Assembly: GCA_913778205.1 (NCBI GenBank)
Contig: CAJYUW010000005.1
Location: forward strand, 1-32,591
DNA: 32,591 nt
From: an uncultured Curtobacterium sp.
GTDB lineage: Bacteria; Actinomycetota; Actinomycetes; Actinomycetales; Microbacteriaceae
Reading direction: 5' to 3'
Shown piece after piece: positions 24,252-32,454 of the stretch (positions are counted from its first letter, which is position 1; each line of letters opens with the position of its first letter). The notes below the pieces were generated by a model. The model saw only the letters and a list, made by a program, of their open reading frames with translations. It did not search any database and had not been told where the DNA came from. The position numbers and the translations under genes are program-made.

Positions 24252-24605
24252 CTACGCACTACGTGCGGGCATGACCATGAGCACGTCGAAGTCCTCGACA
24301 GCCGCACGCCATTCCTCAAGACGAGCTTCGGTCAGATGAGCCCCGCGCATCCTTGCGTGGAGTACATCAGAGGTTTCCTTGTACGTGATAGCAGCCTTTC
24401 GAACCGTTGTCAGCGCCGATCGACGTTCGTGCACCGGTAGCTTTCCGAGCACCAGATGCAGGCGACTCACGACGTGGCTGACCCACACTTCCTCGATCGG
24501 ATCGCCGGTAAAACTTGCCCACAGAGCCGTCGAATGCTCCTCGAGCGATCTTCTGATTTGCAAAGCCTGCAACTTGACCGAGGACATGAAATCATTGTCT
24601 TTCAC
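24252..24605 (-). CDS. Small helical partner protein of the SMC-like ATPase, function unknown
   Basis: A 117-residue protein, predicted from its composition to be almost entirely alpha-helical, with no signal peptide or membrane segment. No family is recognised. Its GTG overlaps the ATPase TGA by four bases (GTGA, 24602-24605), so it is translated with the ATPase and probably works with it. An Arg-x4-His pattern (R85 to H90, in ARMRGAH) is reminiscent of the RX4-6H motif of HEPN ribonucleases, but one such match in a short protein is weak evidence. It could equally be an adaptor or middle component of the ATPase complex. An in-frame ATG at codon 7 is an alternative start. Local GC is far lower than in the flanks. 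Confidence 0.8.
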   Translation of the reverse strand: MKDNDFMSSVKLQALQIRRSLEEHSTALWASFTGDPIEEVWVSHVVSRLHLVLGKLPVHERRSALTTVRKAAITYKETSDVLHARMRGAHLTEARLEEWRAAVEDFDVLMVMPARSA

Positions 24606-27049
24606 AGTCGCGCAAGCTCTTTCGCAGACCGCCTCGCCAATCGAAGCTGCTCGGTGAGTTCCGCATCATGCGACGTCCCTGCGTGCACGCCTGTTGACCA
24701 GGCCATCAAGCAATCCTTGATGGGATCGACCGCTGTGTCGAACCGGCCCATGTCAGTCGCCAAGTTTCGCGCAACCTGGAGCCGAGCCGTCGTGGTCGAT
24801 GCTCCTTCAAACGAGGACAGGACAGCCGAACGCTCCTCAGGCAACCGCTCACTCAATGCTCGATAGACGAAGGACTCGAGTGCAGCGTCAAAACCCATGC
24901 GGAGCAGAGCGCAAACGTCGCGCGCGGCCGTAGCGGTCGTCGAAGTGGCCTGATCCAAGAGAACCCCGGCGTGCGTGAACAGAACTGTCCACGGAGCCTC
25001 GGTGTCATTCAGATCAATAGTTCCATTGGGACGACGCTGGACTCGAACCACCGTGTACCGCTCCGGAAGATGCGCACGGAGATACTGCACGAATCGACCG
25101 TCGTGTGTCGTGATGATCAACGGCCTGTCGGCGCCGATCCGCACCAGCGTGGCCGCTAGCCGATCGACTCGGAACTCATCGAACGCGTGAACCGGGTCGT
25201 CGATGAAGATGAAGTCGAAGAGCCCGATCCCACTCTGCGCCAGAATAGGAGCGAGGATCAGGGCGTTGCGTTGGCCTGCACTCAGATAGGAGAGCTCCAC
25301 ACGCTGACCACTTGAGTCCGCGATGTCGATGCGGGTCTCGTTCTTCTTCACATCAAGGCGATCGAGGTTGAAACCGACATCTGCGAGCATCTCGCGCAGA
25401 TGAAGAGAGAACTGGCCCTCCAGCCTCAGCGCCCGCGCATTCCTTAGATTCGCGAGGAATGGATTCCACAGCGCTCTAGCGGACTTCCACTGACCGTGGG
25501 ACCGAGCGTCCTCGATGTGTTCTTCGAACGCGGCGAACACAGCACTCGCCGCTATCGAACGCTCTGCTTTCCAACTGGCGCGTCGGTCGGATCGGCGCAC
25601 TGTGATGGAGATTGCTGAGCGAACGGAATCGGTCCATGCGCGGTTCAACGCATCGAAGTCATTCACGAGATCGACATCAGCTCTTTCGCCGTGCGTCACC
25701 GCGAGCAGCCGCTCACAGGCCGCCGCCACCCCCATCCGGTCGTCAGCAGCTCCGTCGGGTGCGGCTTCCACCATAGATGACCGCGCTGCCAGCTCGAGCG
25801 GCGCCAACACGGGACGCGCGCTGGCGTGCAGCAGGGCCTTGACTGCGCCCCATGCGCCTGCCGCGTCCGCGAATCGATCGGCTTGCAGCGCAAGGCGTTT
25901 GCGCCAGTCGGGTGAAGTCTGACCGCACAGCGGACAACTACGCCCGTTATCGCCTTGATGCGAGTGATCGACGGCTTTGCTGAGCGCCACGAGTCCCTGC
26001 CCGACCTCCGTTGTGATGAGAACGGTCGCAGCGGCGTTCCACGTAGACCGGAGGCCTCGGAACCGCTCCAAAAGCCCGTCGACGCTCTCGATCAGTTCAG
26101 CAGGAAGTCGCTCCTCCGACTGCACGGCTGTTTCAAGGATGTTTTCCTTACGCCACGTGTCGAGGTCTTCGACTTGAAACAGTTCGCCCCAAGCAATCGG
26201 CGCGATGCCGACAACACCATCAATTCGCGCCTGCGCGTCAATATGCTCGATCGATGTCGCGGCGGCCTCGATCTCGTCGCGGAGCTGTTTCTCCGCGGCC
26301 CCTGCCGATGATACGGCGGTGGCAACCGCGCCGTCGAGTTCACGCGACGCGACGTCCATCGCCAGGCACTTCGTGATCCACGCTTGCAGGTCACCCTGCG
26401 CCTTGAGTTCGTCCGCGAGTTCTGCATACGCGAACACCGGCGGCGCTGATCGAACAGCAGCATCCCATGCGTCCCAGGCCGGGTCGGCTGCATCGAATAC
26501 GACAGAATGCCCGTCAGCGGAGGTCACAACTGCCGATCTCGCCACGACGACGCCGTCGTATTCCGCAGTCAACTCTAGTTGTGTCGACGGTTCGTCGGCA
26601 GCGGCAAAGCCGATCTGAACCCGAGACGAAGACGCACCTCGGTGCCGGTCGTCACCGCTAATCCAAAGAGCCTTGGCAGATTTGATCGGAACCCCAGCGT
26701 GTGTGACACCCACGACACCTTCGACAGCCATACGAATGGCAGCGGTCAAGCTTGACTTCCCGGCGCCGTTCTCTCCGTAGAACACAGTGACGTCAGCTTC
26801 TGACCTGAAATTGACCGAAAGCGTGCCCGCGACTCCCCTGAAGTCAGTGATTGAGCACGTGACAAGCCGCCAGCGATGCCGCGTGAGAGCAGACTCAGTC
26901 CTTTGGCTGTCGAGCTGACGAGCCAGCTCAATCAGACGTACCCAATGACCCTTCTTGGAACTCGCCGCTCGATCACGTTCGGCTTCGAGGCCGGTCACGA
27001 TCTCTGCGATGGTGAGCCGGCCGACGCCCGCATCATCTTGTGCAGCCAT
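24602..27049 (-). CDS. SMC/RecF-like ATPase with zinc hook (candidate defence ATPase)
   Basis: An 815-residue ABC-class ATPase of the RecF/Rad50/SMC type. After about 60 N-terminal residues the head begins (RLVTCSITDFRGVAG) with Walker A GENGAGKSS (92-100). A helical middle (about 240-510) carries a single zinc-hook motif CPLCGQ (372-377). The second head half has signature LSAGQRN (589-595), Walker B FIFIDDPVHAFD (613-624) with Asp618 in place of the usual Glu, and H-loop IITTHD (645-650). A helical C-terminal domain (about 690-815) includes STGVHAGTSHD. This layout occurs in anti-phage ATPases (Lamassu LmuB, RloC, ABC-3C types), but no known system is matched. ATG at 27049 has a GGGGGA ribosome site, and a palindrome lies just upstream. 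Lower GC suggests horizontal acquisition. Confidence 0.85.
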   Translation of the reverse strand: MAAQDDAGVGRLTIAEIVTGLEAERDRAASSKKGHWVRLIELARQLDSQRTESALTRHRWRLVTCSITDFRGVAGTLSVNFRSEADVTVFYGENGAGKSSLTAAIRMAVEGVVGVTHAGVPIKSAKALWISGDDRHRGASSSRVQIGFAAADEPSTQLELTAEYDGVVVARSAVVTSADGHSVVFDAADPAWDAWDAAVRSAPPVFAYAELADELKAQGDLQAWITKCLAMDVASRELDGAVATAVSSAGAAEKQLRDEIEAAATSIEHIDAQARIDGVVGIAPIAWGELFQVEDLDTWRKENILETAVQSEERLPAELIESVDGLLERFRGLRSTWNAAATVLITTEVGQGLVALSKAVDHSHQGDNGRSCPLCGQTSPDWRKRLALQADRFADAAGAWGAVKALLHASARPVLAPLELAARSSMVEAAPDGAADDRMGVAAACERLLAVTHGERADVDLVNDFDALNRAWTDSVRSAISITVRRSDRRASWKAERSIAASAVFAAFEEHIEDARSHGQWKSARALWNPFLANLRNARALRLEGQFSLHLREMLADVGFNLDRLDVKKNETRIDIADSSGQRVELSYLSAGQRNALILAPILAQSGIGLFDFIFIDDPVHAFDEFRVDRLAATLVRIGADRPLIITTHDGRFVQYLRAHLPERYTVVRVQRRPNGTIDLNDTEAPWTVLFTHAGVLLDQATSTTATAARDVCALLRMGFDAALESFVYRALSERLPEERSAVLSSFEGASTTTARLQVARNLATDMGRFDTAVDPIKDCLMAWSTGVHAGTSHDAELTEQLRLARRSAKELARL

Positions 27050-27063
27050 AGATCCCCCGTTCG

Positions 27064-27085
27064 TTCTGACACTTTAGTATCAGAA
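27064..27085. promoter_or_regulatory. 22-bp AT-rich imperfect palindrome before the ATPase gene
   Basis: TTCTGA (27064-27069) and TCAGAA (27080-27085) are reverse complements, and inner ACT and AGT also pair, leaving three mismatch positions of the 11 base pairs or fewer. It lies 14 bp upstream of the ATPase ATG and 32 bp after the purH stop. AT-rich symmetry next to a ribosome site fits a repressor operator for the islet; a weak purH terminator is the alternative. Confidence 0.55.
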
Positions 27086-27117
27086 GTGCGGAGGAACGCT
27101 AGCCGCGGCTCAGCGTG

Positions 27118-28746
27118 TCAGTGGAAGAAGTGGCGCTCACCCGTCAGGTACATCGTGACCCCGGCAGCCTTCGCCGCGGCGATGACCTCGTCGTCGCGCA
27201 TGCTCCCGCCGGGCTGGGCGACCGCGCGGACCCCGGCGTCGAGCAGGACCTGCAGGCCGTCCGCGAACGGGAAGAACGCGTCCGAGGCGGCGACCGACCC
27301 GGCGGCGCGGTCCCCGGCGCGGTCGACGGCGAGGTGGCACGAGTCGACCCGGTTGACCTGACCCATGCCGACGCCGACGCTCGCGCCGGCGTTCGCGAGC
27401 AGTATCGCGTTCGACTTCACCGCGCGGCACGCCTTCCACGCGAACGCGAGGTCGGCCAGGGTCTGCTCGTCGGCTGGCTCGCCGGACACCAGGGTCCAGG
27501 TCGACTGGTCGAAGCCGTCGAAGCGGTCGGCGTCCTGCACGAGGAAGCCTCCGGACACCTGCTTGACCTCCTGCGGCGCGAGCGCGAAGTCGGCGGGCAG
27601 CTGCACGAGGCGGATGTTCTTCTTGCGCGAGAGCACCTCGAGCGCCTCGGGCTCGAACGCCGGCGCCACGACCACCTCGGTGAAGATGTCCGCGACGGTC
27701 TCGGCCATCCCGAGCGTCACCGGGCGGTTCGCCGCGATGACCCCGCCGAACGCCGACAGCGGGTCGCACGCGTGCGCGGCGGCGTGGGCGGAGGCGATCG
27801 GGTCGGCGGCGTCCGTCGGGGCGACCGCGATGCCGCAGGGGTTGGCGTGCTTGATGATCGCGACCGCGGGCTCGGCGAAGTCGTAGGCCGCGCGCACGGC
27901 TGCGTCGGCGTCGACGTAGTTGTTGTACGACATCTCCTTGCCGTGCAGCTGCGTCGCCTGGGCGATGCCGGTGCCGTGCTCGGAGCGGTAGAGCGCCGCG
28001 CCCTGGTGGGCGTTCTCGCCGTAGCGGAGGGTGGCGGCCAGCCCCGCGTCGACCGTGAGGTGCTCCGGGAAGTCCGCACGGGCCTCCCGGTCGGCGGCCG
28101 CGGCGGCTCCGGATGCGACGACGTCGGAGGCGAAGTACGCAGCGACCGCGGTGTCGTAGGCGGCCGTGTGCGCGAACGCCTGCGCCGCCAGGCGCTTCCG
28201 CAGCTCGAGCGTCGTCCCGCCAGCGCGGACGGCCTCGACGACCTCGGCGTAGGACGACGGCGACACGACGATCGCGACGTTCGGGTGGTTCTTCGCCGAG
28301 GCGCGGACCATCGCCGGCCCGCCGATGTCCACGTTCTCGACCACGGTCGCGGTGTCGGCGCCGGACGCGACGGTCTCGACGAACGGGTAGAGGTTCACGA
28401 CGACGAGCTCGAAGGCCTCGATGCCGAGCTCGGCGAGCTGCTGCTCGTGCGACTCGAGCCGGAGGTCGGCGAGGAGACCGGCGTGCACGGACGGGTGCAG
28501 GGTCTTCACCCGGCCGTCGAGGGACTCCGGGAACCCGGTCACGCTCGACACGTCCGTCACGGCGAAGCCCGCGTCGCGGATCGTCTGCGCGGTCGAACCC
28601 GTCGACACGATCTCGACCCCGGACTCGGCGAGCGCCCCGGCGAGCTCCAGCAGACCGGACTTGTCGGACACCGAGACGAGCGCTCGGCGCACGGGCACCA
28701 CGTCGCGGTCGCGGTACAGGGCGGGGTCGGCGGCGTGCACGCTCAT
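27118..28746 (-). CDS. purH: Bifunctional AICAR formyltransferase/IMP cyclohydrolase
   Basis: PurH carries out the last two steps of IMP synthesis: formylation of AICAR with 10-formyl-THF and ring closure to IMP. The 542-residue protein has the N-terminal cyclohydrolase ([34 protein letters not shown]) and the C-terminal transformylase, with the catalytic Lys-His pair K299-H300 in IIKHANPCG, plus [10 protein letters not shown] and the terminal GERHFFH. Length is normal. The ATG overlaps the purN stop (ATGA at 28743-28746). It ends 68 bp before the lower-GC ATPase islet, which lies downstream on the same strand and could receive read-through transcription. Confidence 0.97.
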   Translation of the reverse strand: MSVHAADPALYRDRDVVPVRRALVSVSDKSGLLELAGALAESGVEIVSTGSTAQTIRDAGFAVTDVSSVTGFPESLDGRVKTLHPSVHAGLLADLRLESHEQQLAELGIEAFELVVVNLYPFVETVASGADTATVVENVDIGGPAMVRASAKNHPNVAIVVSPSSYAEVVEAVRAGGTTLELRKRLAAQAFAHTAAYDTAVAAYFASDVVASGAAAAADREARADFPEHLTVDAGLAATLRYGENAHQGAALYRSEHGTGIAQATQLHGKEMSYNNYVDADAAVRAAYDFAEPAVAIIKHANPCGIAVAPTDAADPIASAHAAAHACDPLSAFGGVIAANRPVTLGMAETVADIFTEVVVAPAFEPEALEVLSRKKNIRLVQLPADFALAPQEVKQVSGGFLVQDADRFDGFDQSTWTLVSGEPADEQTLADLAFAWKACRAVKSNAILLANAGASVGVGMGQVNRVDSCHLAVDRAGDRAAGSVAASDAFFPFADGLQVLLDAGVRAVAQPGGSMRDDEVIAAAKAAGVTMYLTGERHFFH

Positions 28747-29378
28747 GTGGTCGGGGAGCCCTTCGGTTCGGTCGTGCTGGTGTCGGTCGTGGTGCCGCGC
28801 GCGGCGAGGTCGACCCGGCCGTTCGCGATGTCGAGGACGGTCTGGATCAGGAGGCGACGCTCGACGGGCTTGATGCGGTCGTGCAGGGTCGACTCGGAGT
28901 CGCCCGGCAGGACCGGGACGCGCTCCTGCGCGAGGATCGGGCCCGAGTCGACGCCGTCGTCGACCGCGATGACGCTCGCGCCCGTCTCCGTGACGCCGGC
29001 CGCCAGCGCGTCCCGCACGCCGTGGGCGCCGGGGAACTCGGGCAGGTACGCGGGGTGCGTGTTGATGATCGCCGGGGAGAACTCCGCGACCACCGCGGGC
29101 GGCAGGAGTCGCATGAGCCCGGACAGTACGAGGAGGTCGGGCGACCACGGTCGGATCTGCTCGGCGAGCGCGGCGCCCCACTCCGCGCGGCTGTCGTAGC
29201 GCGCGAACGGGACGGTGAAGGTCGGGATGGAGAACTCCTCGCCGAGCCCGAGCCCCTCGGCGTCCCGGTCGGCGCCGATCGCGACGACACGGGCGGGGTA
29301 CTCGGCGTCCGTGGTCGCCTCGAGCAGCGCTCGCAGGTTCGACCCGGTACCGGAGATCAGGACGACCAGTTCGAGCAC
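28743..29378 (-). CDS. purN: Phosphoribosylglycinamide formyltransferase
   Basis: PurN transfers the formyl group of 10-formyl-THF to GAR in purine synthesis. The 211-residue protein keeps the catalytic triad at the same numbers as E. coli PurN: N106 and H108 in [10 protein letters not shown] and D144 in DDGVDSGPI. The phosphate-binding SGTGSNL is near the N-terminus. The GTG at 29378 is preferred because it leads directly into [10 protein letters not shown] and has TAGGCT 7 nt upstream. It is coupled to purH by an ATGA overlap and lies 31 bp after perM. The last 20 or so residues are a Thr-rich tail. Confidence 0.96.
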   Translation of the reverse strand: MLELVVLISGTGSNLRALLEATTDAEYPARVVAIGADRDAEGLGLGEEFSIPTFTVPFARYDSRAEWGAALAEQIRPWSPDLLVLSGLMRLLPPAVVAEFSPAIINTHPAYLPEFPGAHGVRDALAAGVTETGASVIAVDDGVDSGPILAQERVPVLPGDSESTLHDRIKPVERRLLIQTVLDIANGRVDLAARGTTTDTSTTEPKGSPTT

Positions 29379-29385
29379 GGGGTCC

Positions 29386-29391
29386 AGCCTA
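29386..29391 (-). promoter_or_regulatory. -10 box before purN
   Basis: TAGGCT on the minus strand (29391 to 29386) ends 7 nt before the purN GTG, suggesting that purN-purH can be transcribed separately from perM. Confidence 0.45.
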
Positions 29392-29409
29392 GCGGGGCGT
29401 CGGGGCGCG

Positions 29410-31425
29410 CTACTCCGACGACTTCGGCCGGCGCCACCAGGGCAGTTCGTCGTCGGGGATCTGGTCCGTGCGGTCCCAGTCCGGCCGCCGTGCGACCGTG
29501 GGCCGTGCGGGGCCCTGCGCGCCGGAGGCGACACGGACGTCGCGGTCGTCGCGCTCGCGCTCGCGGGCGGCGCTCGGCTCGCCGCGCTCGTCGCGCTCGT
29601 CCGGTTCGTCGTGGCGCCCGGCGACGAACTCCTCGGTGCTCCACGGGAACGCCGGCTGCGGCTCGGTCCCGGGTGCGCCCGGTGCCCCGCCCGCCGGACC
29701 CTCGTCGTGGTCCCGCCCCGTCCGGTCGCGGACCACGGCGGCGCGGTCCCGGACACCATTGCGGACGCCGTCGGCAGCGTTCCGGAGACGATCGCGGACG
29801 CTGCCCAGGACGCTCCGCCCGGCAGCCGCCACGCCGGCGCGGCCGGCCGCCTGCCCGCCGCTGTGCCCCGGGTCGTCGTCGGCGGCGATGCGGTCCGACG
29901 CGACGACGTCGGTGCGCGCCCACGTGGGCAGCTCGACGTCCTCGTCGGCAGCCCGGGCGCTGGTCGTGCCGGTGGCGCCGTCGGGCCCGACCACGTCGCG
30001 GTCGACCGGTCGTGACGGCGACGCGTCGTCGATCGGTTCGGTGACCGCGGTCACGGCCGGGTCGTGGACCTCCTGGACGACGAACCGGTGCACCCCGGTC
30101 GTCCGGCCCGCGCCGGCCTCGTCGAGTGCATCGAGCAGGGAGCCCGCTCCGCGGGTGGCCTCGGTGTCGTCCTCGTCGACCTCGGTCCACCGCTCTCGTC
30201 GCTCCGGCAGCCGGACGAGGTCACTGCCGACCGCGAGCGCGACCACGGCCGGGACCCCGACCTCGAGCGCGGCGAACGCACCGACGACGAGCGCGTGCGG
30301 CCCGACGTCCGCGAGCCGGCCCGGTCCGAGCGACCCGGACGACACCCACGCCACGGCACCCGTGAGGACGCCCGCGACGAGCCCCACGGCGACGCCCGCG
30401 AGTGCCCGGTGCAGCGCGGAGTCCGCGGCACCGAGGGACCGGACGAGCCGGGGCCGCATGAGCCCGGCGACCGCGAAGCCGGCGACCACGGGCACGAGGA
30501 CCCAGACGAGCCCGAAGGCGTGCCCGGACGCGGGCAGGGCCCCGAGGACGGGGATCCCGGGGACGGGCCCGAGCGTCGTCCCGATCGGGGAGACGTTCGA
30601 CCCGGTGCCGATCGCGGAGCCCGGGCCGACGAGCCAGGCCGTGGCCCAGCCGACGAGGTCCGGCACGAACGCGAGCTGCCCCACCGTGAGGGCGATGCCC
30701 CCGACGACACCGGCGTGCGAGCGTTCGTAGAGTGTGATGACCTCGGCGAAGGACGCGAAGAGCAGCACCGCGACCACGACCCCCGCGACCGCGACGACCA
30801 CCGCCGTGGCGGCCGTCCCCGCGCGGAGGCCGAACGCAGCGACCGCCCGCCACACCGCGGGGACCCGGTGCGCGAGGTCGATCGCACGCTGCGAGACCGC
30901 GTCCGCCGGGAGCACCCGGCGCACGCGGCACACCTCGGAGGCGGCGAACGCCGGGATCCCGAACCACAGCGCCGGGAGCACCACGGACTGCCACGTGCTC
31001 GGCTGCGTGGCCGCGGACGTCGACGAGAGGGCGATCGCGAGCCCGAGCACGGCGACCACCGCGGTACCCACGAGCACACCCGTGGTGCGGTGAGCGGTCT
31101 CGGCGAACCGTCGTCCGGCGCGCGCTCCGAGCCAGGCGGTGACGATCGCGAACCCCAGCGCTGCGAGCGTCACGTGGATCGGTGCCGCAGCCCCGCTCAC
31201 CCCGGACGCCCCCGCCACCGCGGACCCGAGCAGGAACGTGACGTCGACCCCGTGCCCGATCAGCCACACGCTCCCGGTGGCCTTCCAGAAGACGTCCCAG
31301 TCGACCTGGAGGCCGTACTCGAAGCCCCAGAGGAGCGTCAGCGGGACGAGCGCGATCCCGACGCCCACGCCGACCGTCACGATCCCCTCGATCGCGGCGA
31401 GCACGGCGGTTCCCAGGCGGTTCAT
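29410..31425 (-). CDS. perM: DUF6350 membrane protein, PerM-like
   Basis: A 671-residue multi-pass membrane protein of the DUF6350 family. The Mycobacterium homologue Rv0955 (PerM) supports cell division and persistence, and sits in the same place between sucCD and purN-purH. About ten or more hydrophobic helices fill residues 1-430. Residues about 430-671 are a long hydrophilic tail (acidic then Arg-rich, with [19 protein letters not shown] and [11 protein letters not shown]), making this protein clearly longer than the mycobacterial one. The ATG at 31425 has TACCCT 7 nt upstream. Assignment rests mainly on synteny and topology, as the family is poorly conserved in sequence. Confidence 0.85.
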   Translation of the reverse strand: MNRLGTAVLAAIEGIVTVGVGVGIALVPLTLLWGFEYGLQVDWDVFWKATGSVWLIGHGVDVTFLLGSAVAGASGVSGAAAPIHVTLAALGFAIVTAWLGARAGRRFAETAHRTTGVLVGTAVVAVLGLAIALSSTSAATQPSTWQSVVLPALWFGIPAFAASEVCRVRRVLPADAVSQRAIDLAHRVPAVWRAVAAFGLRAGTAATAVVVAVAGVVVAVLLFASFAEVITLYERSHAGVVGGIALTVGQLAFVPDLVGWATAWLVGPGSAIGTGSNVSPIGTTLGPVPGIPVLGALPASGHAFGLVWVLVPVVAGFAVAGLMRPRLVRSLGAADSALHRALAGVAVGLVAGVLTGAVAWVSSGSLGPGRLADVGPHALVVGAFAALEVGVPAVVALAVGSDLVRLPERRERWTEVDEDDTEATRGAGSLLDALDEAGAGRTTGVHRFVVQEVHDPAVTAVTEPIDDASPSRPVDRDVVGPDGATGTTSARAADEDVELPTWARTDVVASDRIAADDDPGHSGGQAAGRAGVAAAGRSVLGSVRDRLRNAADGVRNGVRDRAAVVRDRTGRDHDEGPAGGAPGAPGTEPQPAFPWSTEEFVAGRHDEPDERDERGEPSAARERERDDRDVRVASGAQGPARPTVARRPDWDRTDQIPDDELPWWRRPKSSE

Positions 31426-31432
31426 CCGGGCC

Positions 31433-31438
31433 AGGGTA
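31433..31438 (-). promoter_or_regulatory. -10 box before perM
   Basis: TACCCT on the minus strand (31438 to 31433) ends 7 nt before the perM ATG, matching the leaderless pattern of the window. Confidence 0.5.
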
Positions 31439-31524
31439 CGTGCCGCGCCGCGCTTCTCCGGGCAGCCGCGCGGGGCACCGAGCAGGCCCGACGCTTGCCC
31501 ATCCCGTCGATATGCGCCATCATC

Positions 31525-31544
31525 GTTATATGAAATGTTATATG
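31525..31544 (+). repeat. AT-rich 12-bp direct repeat at the start of the glycosyltransferase-like gene
   Basis: GTTATATG occurs at 31525-31532 and 31537-31544, one 12-bp step apart. It is a sharp AT-rich patch in GC-rich DNA and contains promoter-like TTATAT. The preferred ATG (31542) is inside the second copy, so the patch probably holds the promoter or initiation region. Confidence 0.55.
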
Positions 31545-32390
31545 GGCAAGGTGCGGAAACTGCAGCGTGCTGCCTGGTTGGCTGCGCGCAACGTCACCGC
31601 CACCGCGCCCGTCGTCGGCATGGCGGAGGGTCCCGCGGTGAGCCTGACGAGTCACGGCCGCCGCATCGCCACCGTTCACCTGGCGATCGAGAGCATCGCG
31701 GCGGGCACCGTGTTGCCGAGCCGCCTCATCCTCTGGCTCGACGACGCCGACGCTGTGGCGAACCCGACGCCGGGGCTCCGTCGTCTCGTCCGTCGCGGAC
31801 TGGAACTCCGCGCGACACGCGGCTACCGACCACACACGAAGTACTACCCGTACGTGCAGTCCCGCCGGACCCACGACGTCCCACTCGTCACTGCGGATGA
31901 CGACCTCATGTACCCCCGCGAGTGGCTCGAACGACTCATGGCGGTGCACGCGGACGATCCGACCACCAACACCGCGCACCGCTCGCGCGAAGTCACGTTC
32001 GCCGGCTCCGTCCTCGCGCCGTACGCCTCCTGGCCAGCGGTCCGCCGCGGCCCGGCGTCGCCACGGAACCTCGCCACCGGGACCTGGGGTCACGCGATGA
32101 CCCCAGCGATGCTCGATGCGCTCCGCGACCGCCACGACGACTTCATGCGACTCTCGCCCGCAGCCGACGACGTCTGGCTCCATCGGGTCGCCGTCGAGAC
32201 CAGGACGGCCGCGAAGGTGACCGGTGCCTTCACCCACCGCGACTTCCTCCACCTCCCGGACGGCGGACAAACGCTGGCCTCGGCGAACGTGGACGGTGAA
32301 GGCAACGACCGGCAGATCGCGGCCGCGTGGCCGGACGCGGTCCTCGACGCGGTGCGCGCCAGCCCGACACCCCCGAACACGACCGCCTGA
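31542..32390 (+). CDS. Putative GT-A-fold glycosyltransferase
   Basis: A 282-residue cytoplasmic protein. The first strand-loop (VSLTSHGRRIATVHLAIESI), the sequence LPSRLILWLDD, HTKYYPYVQ and the acidic TADDDLMYP (D119-D121) match the nucleotide-sugar and metal-binding layout of GT-A glycosyltransferases acting on surface polysaccharides. Donor and acceptor are unknown. Starts at 31512, 31530 and 31542 are all in frame without a Shine-Dalgarno site; 31542 is preferred because the DNA before it is AT-rich and promoter-like. It is divergent from perM and convergent with sucD, interrupting the usual sucD-perM adjacency, so it may be a later insertion. Confidence 0.75.
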   Translation: MGKVRKLQRAAWLAARNVTATAPVVGMAEGPAVSLTSHGRRIATVHLAIESIAAGTVLPSRLILWLDDADAVANPTPGLRRLVRRGLELRATRGYRPHTKYYPYVQSRRTHDVPLVTADDDLMYPREWLERLMAVHADDPTTNTAHRSREVTFAGSVLAPYASWPAVRRGPASPRNLATGTWGHAMTPAMLDALRDRHDDFMRLSPAADDVWLHRVAVETRTAAKVTGAFTHRDFLHLPDGGQTLASANVDGEGNDRQIAAAWPDAVLDAVRASPTPPNTTA

Positions 32391-32395
32391 CAGAC

Positions 32396-32429
32396 GCGAG
32401 GCGCGGTGCCGTTGAGCACCGCGCCTCGC
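32396..32429. terminator. Bidirectional terminator hairpin
   Basis: A perfect 14-bp stem (32396-32409 with 32416-32429) with a 6-nt loop separates the convergent glycosyltransferase-like gene and sucD. Its core GAGGCGCGGTGC is identical to part of the hairpin at 10481-10530. Confidence 0.78.
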
Positions 32430-32454
32430 ACCGGGACCGCGTCGATCCCGAGCG

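Noticed and set aside
21692..24274. 860-codon plus-strand open frame opposite the ABC exporter
   Set aside because: Its composition is typical of GC-rich antisense frames, and the opposite strand encodes complete ABC motifs.
24252..27085. Prophage or integrative element
   Set aside because: No integrase, phage structural gene, tRNA target or flanking direct repeat was seen around the low-GC genes.
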